A stretch of 64,000 bases of DNA from Lamellibrachia satsuma (GCA_033239005.1 BSQZ01000107.1:1014501-1078500), one strand, 5' to 3'. Positions 1 through 11,734 are shown, counted from the first letter of the stretch. Notes: generated by a model from the sequence alone, not told the origin. Numbers and translations are program-made.

Positions 1-816
1 TGTCCGTCCACGGTTTTCTGGTCTTGCGATTCCTTTACACAACAAACAGCAGTGTTCGACACTCAGTCTTTCTTGACACCTGAAATAGAATGAAAATGTT
101 GTGTATGTGTCCTATGATGATTAACGTGAAAAAATAATAACAACATTATTATGCTACATTATTAAACTACGATGCCATTGACATCACTCACTGTGTGCAC
201 TGATATAAAACTTAAATTTTGTTTTGGAACATTGCCATAATCTAGCCATCCCCACCCCATTCTCACATGGCATGTTGCATCTTTTTCAAAAACACGTAAC
301 AAAATGATACAGAGGGATGAATTCACAATGGACCTGCAGTACATAGCCTAAACTGGAGCTAGTTGAAATGACATGAATTCATGAATGAGGCAAACCGTTT
401 TTTAATACTGCAATATCAAAATCTGAGGAAACTACTCATCCTGGAATTTTAAGATTGAATTAAATCCTGCTTTCAATGAGATAATTCATGACTATACTCA
501 AATAATATGCTGAGGAATGAAGCTTTGCACACTGGAATCCTTTCTTTGTTGACCTTCAGTTCGAAGTACCTGATTGTGACATCCCTGGCTTTTTGTTTGT
601 TTAAATCCCTAACTTTTTGTCTCCTACATTTGCAATGCTGAATGTCCATGTAGGATAACAAAATAGCGTCCTATTTTAGTTTATTCTCTGTGGAATAAAG
701 GCTATTATTGTTATCCTTTGATAAAGGAAAGATCATCAGCAGACAGGGTGGACGCCACGCATACATCATGTACATTGTGTATACACAAAATAGCAGCAAT
801 TTTACCGCCACCACTA
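1..816. other. Unassigned AT-rich sequence
   Basis: I recognise no gene, RNA or repeat here. The short open frames lack domain-like composition and splice context. The stretch ends at the TA target site of the Tigger-like element. Confidence 0.5.
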
Positions 817-818
817 TA

Positions 819-3312
819 CAGTCATGCCTCGTTATTATGCGCCCCGTTATTACGCAGATTCGGATATAACGCGGTCAGTCGTGGACCCGGTTTTCTGGCG
901 CCAGGGGAAAATGTCAAATGGGCCTGCTTAAACCTACTTAGAATTGCTTTGACAATTCTCAAGATACATTAGGCGAGCAATGTCAATGAATGAGTATCAA
1001 CGTGTTGTTTGTTTTGCGCTGTCGCCGACATCAGTCGCTGTCGCTGCCGCTGGCTTCGCTTTGACGGTTTGTAAATTGCAATCGAGATTCCCAAATAGGG
1101 CCTACACCTCGCGTAAGAGTCAGATAAACAGTTTTAAATGCATTTAGTATGCAATACCAACATAACACTTAGGTGAAATGACATGCTTCCATTACATCGT
1201 AAATTTAATCGTTTTCGCGACGCGAAACCAACATGCCAAATTCCAGGGTTGGCATGTAACGAAGTAAAAGTAGAATTTTGACTAAATACTTTTACTTGTA
1301 ACGAAGTAGTTTTATCTAAAGTAACGCGACTTTTTACTCCGTTACTTTTATTTACTTCACAATATATTTTCGTTACATTTTTTTGCGAAACCGCTGCTGC
1401 CGGCGGTGGTGCTCCACTGTCAACGACATTTCAAAAACTGTTCATAGTCGCTAGGCCAAAAGCTATTAATATCATTCAATCGCATGCCAGTTTGCGATTA
1501 TATTTGCATGCATACCTCTCTTCGGGAATTCGACGCAACCACTGTTTTATATCTACGTCAGTGAACGAAGTCTGCCAAATATTGGCATAGGTTAGGTCAA
1601 GGCCGTTGACATGAAATGTCACTTCGAGCACACAACGCTTGAACGCCATCTCAAACCACGATGCAAATGTCTCCGTTGCACCATATAAACTACTAATCAG
1701 TAAGTTTCCAATACGTATTATAAATATTAAAATTTGCAATTTCGACAATGTATTGATAATCCCCATACACTGACACAATTCTGATATTTGTGAGCGAACG
1801 CGCATCATGGATCGAAAACAAGAACCGATTTTCGCCCATTGGCATTGTCAGCAATGGCCTTGCCGGCTTACGTCAGCATTAAACAGCATTTTACTTTCAC
1901 AAATAAAATTCATATTGAGATGTTTAATAAATTCATAATAATGATTACTCTACAGAACTAAACAGTAAAGAATTGATACTCTGCCATTTGGCAGCATCCT
2001 TTCCCAGCAATGGCTTATTCAAGCTGACCCATAAATAATATCAAGGACAGGGACAGGGGCCCTGACAGGTCACTTTTAATTGCAATTAGCAACAGCATTC
2101 CTCTGTTGCACTGGTCTGTCTTCTGGTCAATTCTAGCCCCAGCTGGCACCAGGTAACCAACACAGCTAGCTGCTAAAGCGTGTTGTTTCAATGTTTGTGT
2201 GAGCTGATAAGACATGTCTGGGAAGACATAAGAAGGTGGGGGATCACAAGCCAGATGGCTTCATCAGCAAGGCATCAAATGTCTTTGTTAATTTTACTAT
2301 GGGCAGTGCTAGGTTGTATTACCTCTGACTAGTTTCCCTGAGAGGCTACTACTAGTACTGGAATGACCCTCTACCTACTCAGATACAATCACACCTGCGT
2401 ATACACACTCTGTTGTACAGTCTAGCTCCTCCCATACCTCAGTGAAACAGGTCGATAAAAAGACAGATTGTGCCTCATCATTAATTAAGTTCTGTATTTA
2501 ACTGAATTTATTTGTTATATGTCGTGAGCTCTCATTAAAGATAATGCAATTTTTCAAAATACTTTACTTTTTACTTCAAGTACTTTTGAAAAGTATTTTT
2601 ACTTTTTACTCAAGTAGTTTATTTTACCAGCTACTTTTAGTTTTACTCAAGTAGTTTCGAAGTGAATTACTCTTACTTTTACTCAAGTACAAAATAAAAG
2701 TAATTCAGTCAACCCTGCCAAATTCCTAACCCAATGCTCTACCGGTGCGCGAAAATACGAATTCGTCATCCGCATATGAAACGATGAATCAATGTTAAGT
2801 GGTGCGTAATAAATTTATGCTTCGGTCGAGATCGATTGAAACACGAAGTGAAACAATTATTAATTCTACCTATTGTCGTTTTCTGTGTTTTATCAGCTTA
2901 CATTCTACGTTTGTTAAATCATATACGTTTTCGGCTGCTCAGATTCAGGTTATTATTTTCGATTCGTCGGCCTATTGGTCCAGTACATCTTCATCGTAGT
3001 AGATCTATTCTATAACGATATATGTACATGTGTTTTATTCAGTTCAAGAATCAACAGGGTGTGACATTTAAAAATAATACACGTTGATGCTAGTATAAGT
3101 TTAATAAGTTCCATAAACTGCATGTTGGCGTATAAGACAGTGCTGCAAGCACACAGGGCTTCGACAGCGTTCATGGACTTGGTGCAGCGGGCGGTGATCG
3201 CTGTTGTTTAGTAGCTCCCTGGTGGCAGATATGAGAACACCTAACACGCCTCGCGTATAGCGCGGTCCAAAGTCGTGGACCCCGACCACCGCGTTATAAC
3301 GAGGCTCGACTG
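819..3312. mobile_element. Tigger/pogo-like DNA transposon, non-autonomous, split by a hAT insertion
   Basis: The left end reads CAGTCATGCCTCGTTATTAT. The right end, read on the other strand, is CAGTCGAGCCTCGTTATAAC. Both are flanked by a TA dinucleotide (817-818 and 3313-3314). These terminal inverted repeats, with 'CCTCGTTAT' near the tip and a TA target duplication, fit the Tc1/mariner-pogo (Tigger) group. Both ends also carry a subterminal 'TATAACGCGGT' followed by a 'CGTGGAC'-like motif. Without the nested hAT element it would be about 1.0 kb. I see no DDE transposase, so it is probably a non-autonomous derivative. Confidence 0.75.
1244..2717. mobile_element. hAT-type non-autonomous transposon with perfect 8-bp target duplication
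   Basis: The element begins CAGGGTTGGCATGTAACG and ends ...CAACCCTG, giving an 8-bp terminal inverted repeat. It is flanked by a perfect direct repeat CCAAATTC (1236-1243 and 2718-2725), the 8-bp target duplication typical of hAT elements. Both subterminal regions are rich in 'AGTAAAAGTA / TACTTTTACT' repeats (1255-1375 and 2550-2705) that could fold as long imperfect hairpins. A 110-codon open frame on the minus strand (1476-1808) has no recognisable transposase motif. It is inserted inside the Tigger-like element, so it is younger than that element. Confidence 0.85.
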
Positions 3313-3334
3313 TACCGAGCTCTCTTTGTCACGG

Positions 3335-4800
3335 CGTGCTGAATTACTTAGGTTTACTTAGGTTCTTCCTGACCGTAGGCGGTGGCCTCGGTGGTCAGAT
3401 CTTAACTTTCCCTTGGAATGCTCTACGAATTCCTGGCAAGGCAGCTTTGTAGTTGTAGAGAAACTCCTCAGTATTCCAATGTCCATCTAGACGGTTTTTA
3501 AATGAGTTGAAACTTGGGGCAGTTACAACTACTTCCGGTAGATCATTCCATAATCTGGTAACTCTAAATGAGAAGCTTTCGTTCCTAACATTTGTACAAG
3601 CACGTTCTATAAACAATTACAAACTATGACCCCTTGTTCCTTCCCTTGTATCACTATCTTTGTGCAGCTTGACAATGTTAGATACATCACTGTCATATTT
3701 CCCTTGGAGCAGTTTATATACCTCAATCATATCACCACGAGGTCGTCTATATGCAAGTGTAGGAAGTTTTAATCTCTGAAGTCTTTCCTCGTAAAGAATA
3801 TTCTTCATACCAGGAAGCTGCTTTGTTGCGCGTCTCTGCAAATTTTCAATGGCATCTTTGTATTTCTGTTTATAAGGGGACCATATTGATATTGCATAAT
3901 CTAGATGACTCCTAACTAAAGCTTTATATAATGGCACAAAATTATGTTGATTTAGGGTTGTAAAGGACCTTCTAATAACTGCCATGATACTGTTTGCTTT
4001 GTTAATTTTTTGGTTGATGTGTTTATCAAATTCTAGGTTTGAATCAATTATATCCCCCAATGTCTTTTTGTTCTTCTATTCCTCCTAATTCATGGGCAGT
4101 ATTGTCTATCTTCAGGTTATGCTGTATTGTTTTCCCTACATGCATTAAATTACATTTATCTGGGTGGAACCTTAATGACAATTTACTTGACCAAGATGTT
4201 AAATAATCTAAATCGTTCTGTAGTGTATGCTGGTCATTTGGACTAGTAATAGTTTTGAAAACCTTTGTATCATCTGCAAACATATACATTCGAAACTATA
4301 TTCTCAGGAAGATCATTTATGTATAAAACAAATAGGATCGGTCCTAATACACTACCCTGTGGAATACCACTTGTTATATTTGCCCACTCAGGATTTGTAC
4401 CATTTACATTGAACTGCTGTACACGGTCAGACAAGAACGCCTGGATCCATCTTAGTGTGTAATACTCTATGCCATACGATTTAAGTTTGCCTATCAATCT
4501 TTTGTGAGGGACGGTGTCGAATGCTTTCATGAAGTCCAAATATACTACGTCTATAGATTCTCCTCTATCTAAAGCTTTGGTCCATGAGTCAGTAACATTT
4601 AATAGTTTGACTACCGTAGAACGACCTTTAATAAAACCAAATTGTTGCGTACTGAATAATTTATTTCTTATGATATGATTGACAATATGGTCTTTGACAC
4701 ATTGTTCCATACATTTACATATTAAACTTGTTAAGCTGACTGGTCTATAATTTCCTGCGGTTTTTCCATTACCCTTCTTAATTGGCTGGAACTCTCTTTT
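3335..4800 (-). mobile_element. CR1-like LINE, 5'-truncated, reverse transcriptase with frameshifts
   Basis: Read on the minus strand, four overlapping frames give the reverse transcriptase in order. 'NYRPVSLTS' lies near 4750. 4270-4710 holds the fingers and palm ('VYLDFMKAFDTVPH', 'GIPQGSVLGPILFVLYIND'). 4044-4289 has the catalytic 'FADDTK'. 3617-4060 and 3395-3616 hold the thumb and C-terminus ('RPRGDMIEVYKLL', 'SFSFRVTRLWNDLPE'). The breaks between frames show at least three frameshifts. The 3' tail (minus-strand reading) ends in two copies of CCTAAGTAA, a CR1-like short terminal repeat. No endonuclease remains, so the copy is 5'-truncated near 4800. It starts about 20 bp beyond the Tigger-like element. 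Confidence 0.8.
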
Positions 4801-5735
4801 TTGCGTCCTGATGGTGAAAGCACCACAGGCTCGTCAATATCGTCGAAATCATTATCCATAAACTATCCGATCCGCAAGGGGCACTTGCAGCACAATCACT
4901 TGCTGCGATTTACCAATGAGTGATTAGCAATGGCGGCACCCATGACATCGAGAACGCAAGGATAGTTAATAAATTTTGTGGCGTTAAGCAATCCGAAATT
5001 TTTATTTAAATCTACTAAGCCGGTATGTAAGATGGGATCACAGATACAGTCAGCTGATTAAGTAACTAACATGGCCAACGTAATTGAAAGATCAGTGAAT
5101 TTATATGAAAGAAATGACATCCAGCTTGCCAATAGGAAATTGAAAATTCTAAGAAAAAGTACATTTTCAGCACCCCTGGAGATACTGACAAAAATATCCA
5201 AATGCCATGAAAATGCACGGGTTGGAACTATGCAGTGTTGCCATCTATCCTTGTTATTGGCAACTAAACTATATATAGCGGATTTCATTGAGCGCCCGAG
5301 AAAGTTGCCTTCTGTTCTGGATGACTAAAAAGCAGCTAAACAGCAGGCAAACTCATGAAAATGTCACCGTCAATGGAGACACTAGAATTGTTTTGCTAAT
5401 CTTGCTGAAATGTTATGCGCAACATGTCACGGCCTATTGAAATCTCTCTTAGCGATCTGGGCCAGTTTTGTGAATGTGCAACATGTTGTTTAGCGATTGC
5501 TGTTAATGTTGTCCATTATTTTAATAGAAATTTGATGATTCTTGCGACTTATACAAGGCAAATCGACACGATCATGGGGGTGACATATTGGATCACCTGA
5601 CTAAAACCCTGCACGCTGATTGGATATGTCAGGTTTTGAAATGAAAATTAGACGTGCTCATTTTAAACGCAACAAGGGACTTTGTGAAAAAATGCTGAAA
5701 CACTTAAAGTTGAGTGACTTCCTTCTGAACTTTGC
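4801..5735. other. Unassigned sequence with an 85-codon open frame
   Basis: On the + strand an ATG at 5071 opens an 85-codon frame that starts MANVIERSVNLYERNDIQ. I do not recognise it. It has no signal peptide or membrane segment and no clear splice donor. It lies just upstream of a LINE fragment on the same strand, so it may belong to that element. It could also be a 5' exon of the death-domain gene, but nothing ties it to that reading frame. Confidence 0.3.
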
Positions 5736-6000
5736 AGTAACAACTTCAAAAACTTCTGGAAGGACATAAAACAAATGAACAGTGCCAGGAGCCAAATCCT
5801 AGTAATGTTGGCGGTGCTTCTAGTTTGGAAAATGTAAAGGATATGTCCCTCCTTAACTGTATATTTGACTCTCCAGCTAACATCAAGAAGATGAGTGAAT
5901 ACTGCAGCAATGTACAGATTAATGATCAAATGCTTGTTAACGTTAAAGAAATTCAAGATATGATACAGGGGTATCAAATATCCAATAGTGTAATGTGATG
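5736..6000 (+). mobile_element. LINE fragment (endonuclease-RT linker), decayed
   Basis: Across two frames the + strand reads 'NNFKNFWKDIKQMNS' and then 'NPSNVGGASSLENVKDM' through 'EIQDMIQGYQISNSV'. The 'FWKDIKxMNS' block followed by 'ENVKDM' is the usual linker between endonuclease and reverse transcriptase in L2/CR1-group LINEs. The frame change sits near 5785. No RT catalytic core follows, so this is a short internal relic. Confidence 0.5.
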
Positions 6001-6340
6001 CCTTCAACTGATTCTGTATTTATAAAATGATGAGTCTGTCAGGGAGAAGATACATTAGTAATAATGGCATGTAAATATTATTAGTTTTAGACAAAGCCCA
6101 ATGGCTGAGTAAGAATCTTCTAGATGAAGAGAAGGATCATCCACTCTCTGAAAGTAATTTGTTTCCACTACAACTGTGTAGAATATTACTGATTGCAGAT
6201 ACTATACAATATTCTTTTGATGGAACACAATTAACTACATAATATCACAAAAAAATAAATTGAGGTTTCTAAGACATGACAATACATAAAATAATATAAA
6301 CATCATTACTTTATGTTGTCATAATAGTCATATATGTATC
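6000..6340 (+). repeat. Exon-containing duplication unit, copy 1
   Basis: This unit matches 7219-7545 almost base for base on both sides of the linker exon. Shared stretches include ATGATGAGTCTGTCAGGG upstream and AAATTGAGGTTTCTAAGAC downstream. The duplication therefore covered a whole exon plus flanking intron. Confidence 0.85.
6091..6153 (+). CDS. Linker exon 1 of the death-domain/ZU5/kinase gene
   Basis: A 63-bp exon follows the acceptor 'ttagttttag' and precedes the donor gtaatttg. Read in phase 1 it encodes DKAQWLSKNLLDEEKDHPLSE, where the first residue is supplied jointly with the previous exon. It ends with one base of the next codon, so it is phase 1 at both ends. It is paralogous to the exon at 7310-7369 (EAQWLRKYLLDKEK...). 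The composition is charged and probably helical, with no known domain. It is the first exon I can place in the gene; anything upstream is not identified. Confidence 0.6.
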
Positions 6341-6622
6341 TACGTTTGTATGTATATTATGCTAATGCTCCTAGATGCTTTGCATCCCGGGTTAAACTTT
6401 TTGCAATATGTTCATGATTTTTTTACACGTTTTTCCTATTTTAACATATGGTGGCGTTTTCCTAAGTACATTTATCCATCGTTATGCAAATTACAGAATT
6501 TTTTTGCAAACAATACAATTAAGTAAATTAATCCAGTACACTAAGCTGTCTTGGTTGACTACATACATATGAAATCTGAAGTATGTGCACATCAGGGTAC
6601 CACTGCACAAGCACATAACAAG

Positions 6623-6673
6623 TGTTTTACTTACAACTGCTAAAAGAAAAGAAAGACCAGCCACTCCCTGAAG
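6623..6673 (+). pseudogene. Possible additional linker exon, weak acceptor
   Basis: A 51-bp stretch reads, in phase 1, FYLQLLKEKKDQPLPE and ends at the same 'CCTGAAG|gtaatttgtttccacta' donor context as the neighbouring linker exons. It would join in frame with both neighbours. The upstream AG lacks a pyrimidine tract ('cacataacaag'), so it is probably a decayed copy, or rarely used. Confidence 0.35.
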
Positions 6674-6721
6674 GTAATTTGTTTCCACTATATCGTTGTG
6701 GAGTATTTACAAATGCACATT

Positions 6722-6965
6722 GTGTCCTAGCTGTCTCACAGGGTGATTATACCTGACAACATCAGATAGAGTCTGATACTGGCCCAACTACTCAGGTTAC
6801 AATCTCATGTACAGTCCGTTAGTTAATATGTACGTCTCACATAACACAGCATAACGTAACATAACAGTCCAGCACCTTGAGTCCTAGCTGCCTCGCAGGG
6901 TGATTATTCCAACGTCAAAAACAGGCTGATACTGGCCCAACTGTTCAGGTTACAATCTCATACAA
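6722..6965. repeat. Two diverged direct repeats of about 85 bp
   Basis: 6724-6808 and 6885-6961 share CCTAGCTG.CTC.CAGGGTGATTAT and CTGATACTGGCCCAACT..TCAGGTTACAATCTCAT. I cannot assign them to a known element. The second copy directly abuts the CR1 3' fragment at 6962. Confidence 0.6.
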
Positions 6966-7205
6966 GATTTTAACTAGATTTGCCGTCCAAGCCAAAAGCC
7001 CAGACAGCAAGTGGACAAAGAAGCCATTGGCTTATCGAGAGTACAACAATTTTCATCTACATGTAACCCACCCTCCTGAGATATGTGTCAACCTTGTTTT
7101 TAAACATATTTACGCTGCTAGCAGTTACACAATCCGTAGACAATTTGTTCCATTCATTTATTTTCCTCTGTGAGAAGGGATACTTCCTGATATCCAACCT
7201 ACAAT
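6962..7205 (-). mobile_element. CR1 3'-end fragment (family A)
   Basis: On the minus strand this matches the last part of ORF2 and the 3' tail of the CR1 copy at 7627-11900, for example 'GCCATTGGCTTATCGAGAGT' and the reverse of 'VNMFKNKVDTY'. It is a very 5'-truncated insertion lying between two copies of the linker-exon unit. Confidence 0.75.
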
Positions 7206-7218
7206 GTTATGAAATGTA

Positions 7219-7545
7219 AATGCCTTCAACTGATTCTGTATTTATAACATGATGAGTCTGTCAGGGAGAAGATACATTAGTAATAATGCCATGTAAATAT
7301 TTGTTTTAGAGGAAGCCCAATGGCTGAGGAAGTATCTTCTAGATAAAGAGAAGCATCCATTCTCTGAAGGTAAGTTGTTTCCACTACAACTTTGTGGAAT
7401 ATTGCCAATTGCAGTTACTATACAATATTCTTTTGATGCAACAAAATTAACTACATAATATCACCAAAAAATAAATTGAGGTTTCTAAGACATGACAATA
7501 CATAAAATAATATAACCATCGTTACTCTATTTAGTCATAATAAAT
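7219..7545 (+). repeat. Exon-containing duplication unit, copy 2
   Basis: Paralogue of 6000-6340. It includes the linker exon 7310-7369 and the shared downstream 'ACTATACAATATTCTTTTGATG'. Divergence is only a few percent, so the duplication is fairly recent or has been homogenised. Confidence 0.85.
7310..7369 (+). CDS. Linker exon 2 of the death-domain/ZU5/kinase gene
   Basis: This 60-bp exon has a good acceptor (atttgttttag) and a consensus donor (GAAG|gtaagt). It encodes EAQWLRKYLLDKEKHPFSE in phase 1 on both sides. It is a close paralogue of 6091-6153, one codon shorter. Its symmetric phase means it can be included or skipped without shifting the frame. Confidence 0.65.
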
Positions 7546-7725
7546 ATCAACACACATTTATGTTTACCATGACGATAAAACAAATAATTATGTTGTAATA
7601 TAAACGTATATTATGATATGCAATAAATTTAACAAGATTTAACAAGATTTGCCATCCAAGCCAAAGGCCCAGATGGCAAGTGGACAAGGAAGCCATTGGC
7701 TTATCGAGAGTCCAACAATGTTCAC

Positions 7726-8631
7726 CTACTTATAACCCGCCCTTCTGATATATGTGTCAACCTTGTTTTTAAACATATTCACGCTGCTAGCAGTTACACA
7801 ATCTGTAGACAGTTTGTTCCATTCATTTACTGTCCTCTGTGAGAACGAGTGCTTCCTGATGTCCAATCTACATTGATCCTTTACTAATTTTACCTCATGT
7901 CCTCTAGTTCTGCTATCCTTCTTGAGTGAGAAAAACATATTTCTATCAATATTTTCATACCCATTCAATATCTTAAAAACTTCAATCTGATCTCCTCTTA
8001 ACCTCCTTGTCTCTAGAGTTGTTAAACCACATTCTTTCAGGCGTTCTTCATAACTAAGGTCTCTAAGTTCTGGAATCATTTTAGTTGCTCTCCTTTGTAT
8101 GCGTTCAAGCGTATCTATATCCTTCTTACGATATGGTCTCCATGCTTGTATACAGTATTCTAAATGAGGTCTAACTATTGCTTTATAAAGAGGTATAATT
8201 AACTTTTTTCCCTTGTATGTTATGTTTCTTCTAATCAATCCAAGAATTTGATTACCCTTTGAAGCTGCAATACCACACTGCTCTGAAACTTTCATATCAG
8301 CGCTTATTGTAACTCCTAAGTCCTTTTCTTTTACAGTAGTACCAAGAACAGTAGCTCCCATTTTATAGTTTACATTCAAGTTCCCATGTCCTGTATGTAG
8401 GCATTTACATTTCCCAAAATTGAACAGCATCTGCCATTTCTCAGACCATTTCACTAATCTGTCTAGATCGTTTTGTAAATGTTGTTTATCACCATCAGTA
8501 TTAACCTTTCTAAACAGTTTTGTGTCGTCCGCAAATTTCAGTACGTTACTTGTTATACTGTCGTCCAAGTCATTGATATAAATTAAGAATAATATAGGTC
8601 CTAATACTGATCCTTGAGGTACCCCACTCAA
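7726..8631 (-). pseudogene. CR1 ORF2, reverse transcriptase C-terminal half
   Basis: The 301-codon frame starts 'GVPQGSVLGPILFLIYIND', contains the catalytic 'FADDTKLF' and 'GVTIS', then the thumb and the CR1 C-terminal region ('YKAIVRPHLEYCIQAW', 'RIQRRATKMIPELRDLSYEERL', 'RRLRGDQIEVFKILNGYE', 'SFSQRTVNEWNKL'). It ends at a stop after RRAGYK. It continues from the endonuclease/RT frame at 8712-10439, separated by a frameshift near 8700. The fingers 'NYRPVSLTS' are in that other frame, so both pieces together form one polymerase. Confidence 0.9.
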
Positions 8632-8711
8632 AACCGATTTCCAATTTGAAACTTCGCCATCTACTACAACTCGTTGTCTTCTGTCAGTCAGCCATTGTTC
8701 TATCCAGTCAG

Positions 8712-10439
8712 TTATGCTATCCCGATACCATGGGCTTTTAATTTAAGTAGTAATTTTTGATGTGGCACTTTGCAAAAAGCTTTCTGAAAATCTAAGTAGA
8801 TAATATCTACTGGCGATCCCTCGTCTATCCACTTAGTGATTTCTTCCAAAAAACATAACACATTTGTTAAGCATGACCTCGCTTTTAGGAATCCATGTTG
8901 AGATGAATTTAATAATTTATGCTTAACAAGGAAGTCCACCATATGGTCTTTAATTAACCTTTCTAATAATTTACAAATCACTGACGTTAAACTCACTGGT
9001 CTGTAATTCTCTGACTTATTTCTCGAACCCTTTTTAAATAATGGTATGATGTTTGCTTCTTTCCATTCAAACGGAACAACTCCCTCTTTTAATGACAAGT
9101 TGAATACTCTTGCAAGTGGTATACTGATTTGATCTACTGTTTCCATTAGTAATTTTGGAGGAATCCCATCCACTCCCGGTGATTTGTTATCCTTCATTGC
9201 CTTTATTTTCCTAGCTACCAATTCTGGAGTTACAACTAACGGTCCTAAATAGTCAGATTTAGTCCCCTGAAATTTAGCATCAGCAACTGGTAATGAACTA
9301 ATATCTTCTTTGGTAAACACTGAACTGAAGTAACCATTTAGGTCTTCCGCCATTAAAAACCCCTGTGATATTATATTTCCAGCACTGTCTTCTAGAGGTC
9401 CAACCTTGTCTTGTACGTTTTGTTTACTCCTGACATATGCATAAAAACTCTTGCTGTCAGTTTTTATGTTACATGCCAGTTTTTGCTCATAGCTTCTTTT
9501 AGATTGTCTGATTTCAGTTGTAGCTGCATTAAGTGCCTCTTTGTATTTTGCATAGTCTTCTTCCTTTCTGGTACGCCTATAAACCCTCCACATAGTTTGT
9601 TTTAGCATTATTTTTCTAATTGCCTCGTTTGACACGTGTTTCTTTCTACACCGTTTTCCTTGTTTTCGGAAGGGAACAAATTTATCAATGATACTCTCAA
9701 TTTCATATTTTAGAATATTCCAACATTCAATTGCAGTCTTATTCATCAGCATGTTATTCCAATCTAGCTGTGCTAAGTATTTTCTCATATCTTTGTAGTT
9801 ACCTTTGTAGAAGTTTCTCTTGTACGTTTTCTTATTTTTACTTTCTGATTTTACATTGATGTCAAAATGTATCTGATTATGGTCACTATTACCCAATGGT
9901 TCAAATATTTTTACATTGTCCACTAATTCTTTTTGTGATGACAAAACTATATCTAATACATTTTCTCCCCTGGTTGGTTCTAGTACGTGCTGAGTAAGAA
10001 AGCTATCCTGGATTAAACATAGAAATTGTTGATCCTCAATCCCTGTGCTCTCTAGAGAATTCCATTGTATGTGTCCATGGTTAAAATCTCCCATTATGAT
10101 ACATTCCCCTTTACTAACTTCCTTTATAGCGTTTTTTATTTTTGTGTTGTCCTCTTCGTTTATGTTTGGACTTCGGTAAACTAATCCAACAGTTAATTTT
10201 GAATTTCCTGAAACAATTTTGCACCAAACAGCTTCATCGCAATCTGCTTCCCTTTCTAGTTTCATTTCATAAGCCTGAATAGATTCTTTAACATATAAAA
10301 TAACTCCCCTGCCCCTTCTTCCTATTCGATCTTTCCTAAACATTACGTATCCTGTCAGTCCTAATTCAGCATCTGTTATATCTATGTTGGCCCATGATTC
10401 AGTTATACCAATTATGTGAGGGTCAATATCTTCTACCAT
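8712..10439 (-). pseudogene. CR1 ORF2, endonuclease and RT N-terminal half
   Basis: A 575-codon frame begins with the APE-type endonuclease: 'IIGITESWAN' (catalytic Glu), 'RGVILYVKESI', 'GLVYRSPN', 'MGDFNHGHIQWNS' and 'LGNSDHNQIHF' (the SDH motif). A linker with 'KSFYAYVRSKQ' leads to RT motifs 'KSPGVDGIPPKLL', 'NYRPVSLTSVICKLLE', 'HGFLKARSCLTN' and 'DIIYLDFQKAFCKVPHQ'. In the last motif a Cys replaces the usual Asp of AFDKVPH. The frame is lost near 8712, just before the palm. All endonuclease signatures are present, so the loss of function comes from the frameshift. The start lies upstream of 10439, where the N-terminal 'NVRSL'-type motif would be expected. Confidence 0.9.
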
Positions 10440-10599
10440 AATGTTTAATTCGTTTTCTTATTTACTATGCTCCTTGCATTTAAACATACGCATCTATAAC
10501 CTTTTTCAGAGATGTTTTTCGGATGATTTGATATTGGTTTATCTGTGCTAGTGGTCTCTTGTTCTGCTTGAGACACCTCTAGGTAACCCCCCTGCACTT

Positions 10600-11734
10600 C
10601 TAGTTTAAAGAATGTTTACTTCCAAAAATATTTGTCATTGTACCCAAGTCGCTATCTACTGCTGCTGAAAGTTTGTCCGCGAATACTGCCGCCCCCTTTC
10701 CACTTAAATGAAGCCCATCCTTCATGTACATATCACCCCTCCCAACAAAACTTTCCCATAAATCCACAAATCCAACTTCCTCTTCCCTACACAGCCTCTG
10801 GACTAACATGTTAATTGCCATCCCCCGACAATTTCGATATTTATGACCCCTCCTGCCCATCACAGGTAAAATCCCTGACAGTATTACCTGCTCAACCCGC
10901 GTCTGTTTTAGTGTTCTGACCAACTGCCTATATTTCCTAACTATGGCAGTTGTACCCTCCCTCTCTACGTTATTTGTCCCTACATGTACTAAAACAGATC
11001 CACCCTATCGAATCCCCCACAAACACCCTCGCTCTCTTCCTCACCCCCTCTATCACTGCTGCAGAATAACTCTTCCTTTCGATCCCCTCCATCACATTCT
11101 GTCCTGACCCCTTCCCTTCCGTCTCCCCCACTCCCTTCTCCTTCCCTCCTGTCTCCCCTACTCCCCTCTCCTTCACTCCGGTTGTTTTCCCTCCCGTCTC
11201 CCCCACTCCCTTCTCCTTCCCTCCTGTCTCCGCTACTCCCCTCTCCTTCACCCCGGTTGTCTTCCCTCCCGTCTCCCCCACTCCCTTCTCCTTCCCTCCT
11301 GTCTCCCCTACTCCCCTCTCCTTCACCCCGGTTGTCTTCCCTCCCGTTCCTTTCCTTCCCGTCTCCTTACGTCCTGTCTCCCTATGACCTGTCACCTTCC
11401 CTCCTCTCAGCTTCCTCCCAGGCTGAGGTGAGCTCTCCCTAGCATCTCTTGTGTCTTTCCCCACTTTATCGTCTACTGTTCCCTCACCGGAACTACTGGC
11501 ACAACTCCCCTGATCCCTTCCCACCATTGCCACAACGAGCAGTCTCAGCTCTTTCAACTCCACCTCTATTTCCTTCATCCTTGCGCATCCCCTACACTCA
11601 AAATTAAAACTATCTGCCTGGACCTCAGCCCAGGACTTTTCGCACCCAGACTTGACGAAATCTACCCAGTTACTACAACTGCCACAAATTACGTGCCTTG
11701 TGGCCTTTAACTGTCGTTTGCACGGGGCCATCAT
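10600..11734 (-). pseudogene. CR1 ORF1: PHD-like finger, coiled coil, SGNH hydrolase domain; broken
   Basis: The first part (11734 down to 10970) opens with a Cys-rich PHD-like motif ('CGSCSNWVDFVKSGC', then 'FECRGC'). A short coiled coil follows (KEIEVELKELRLLV), then a Lys/Gly/Glu-rich repeat, then 'RARVFVGDSIG'. GDS is block I of SGNH hydrolases. The second frame (10923-10600) carries block III 'HVGTNN' just upstream, 'SGILPVMG', and block V 'DGLHLSGKGAAVF'. ORF1 of many CR1 elements encodes this esterase. Here the GDS block runs almost straight into GTNN, so about 50 residues appear deleted and the frame shifts. The internal repeat is a 75-bp minisatellite. Confidence 0.8.
11120..11345. 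repeat. 75-bp tandem repeat inside CR1 ORF1
   Basis: About three copies of a 75-bp C/T-rich unit (for example CTCCCTTCTCCTTCCCTCCT) encode a 25-residue repeat containing 'GKTTGVKERG' and 'GKEKGVGETG' on the minus strand. The length is a multiple of three, so the repeat keeps the ORF1 frame. Confidence 0.85.

Noticed and set aside
11182..11442. Plus-strand Ser/Pro/Leu-rich frame
   Set aside because: It is antisense to the repeat within CR1 ORF1.
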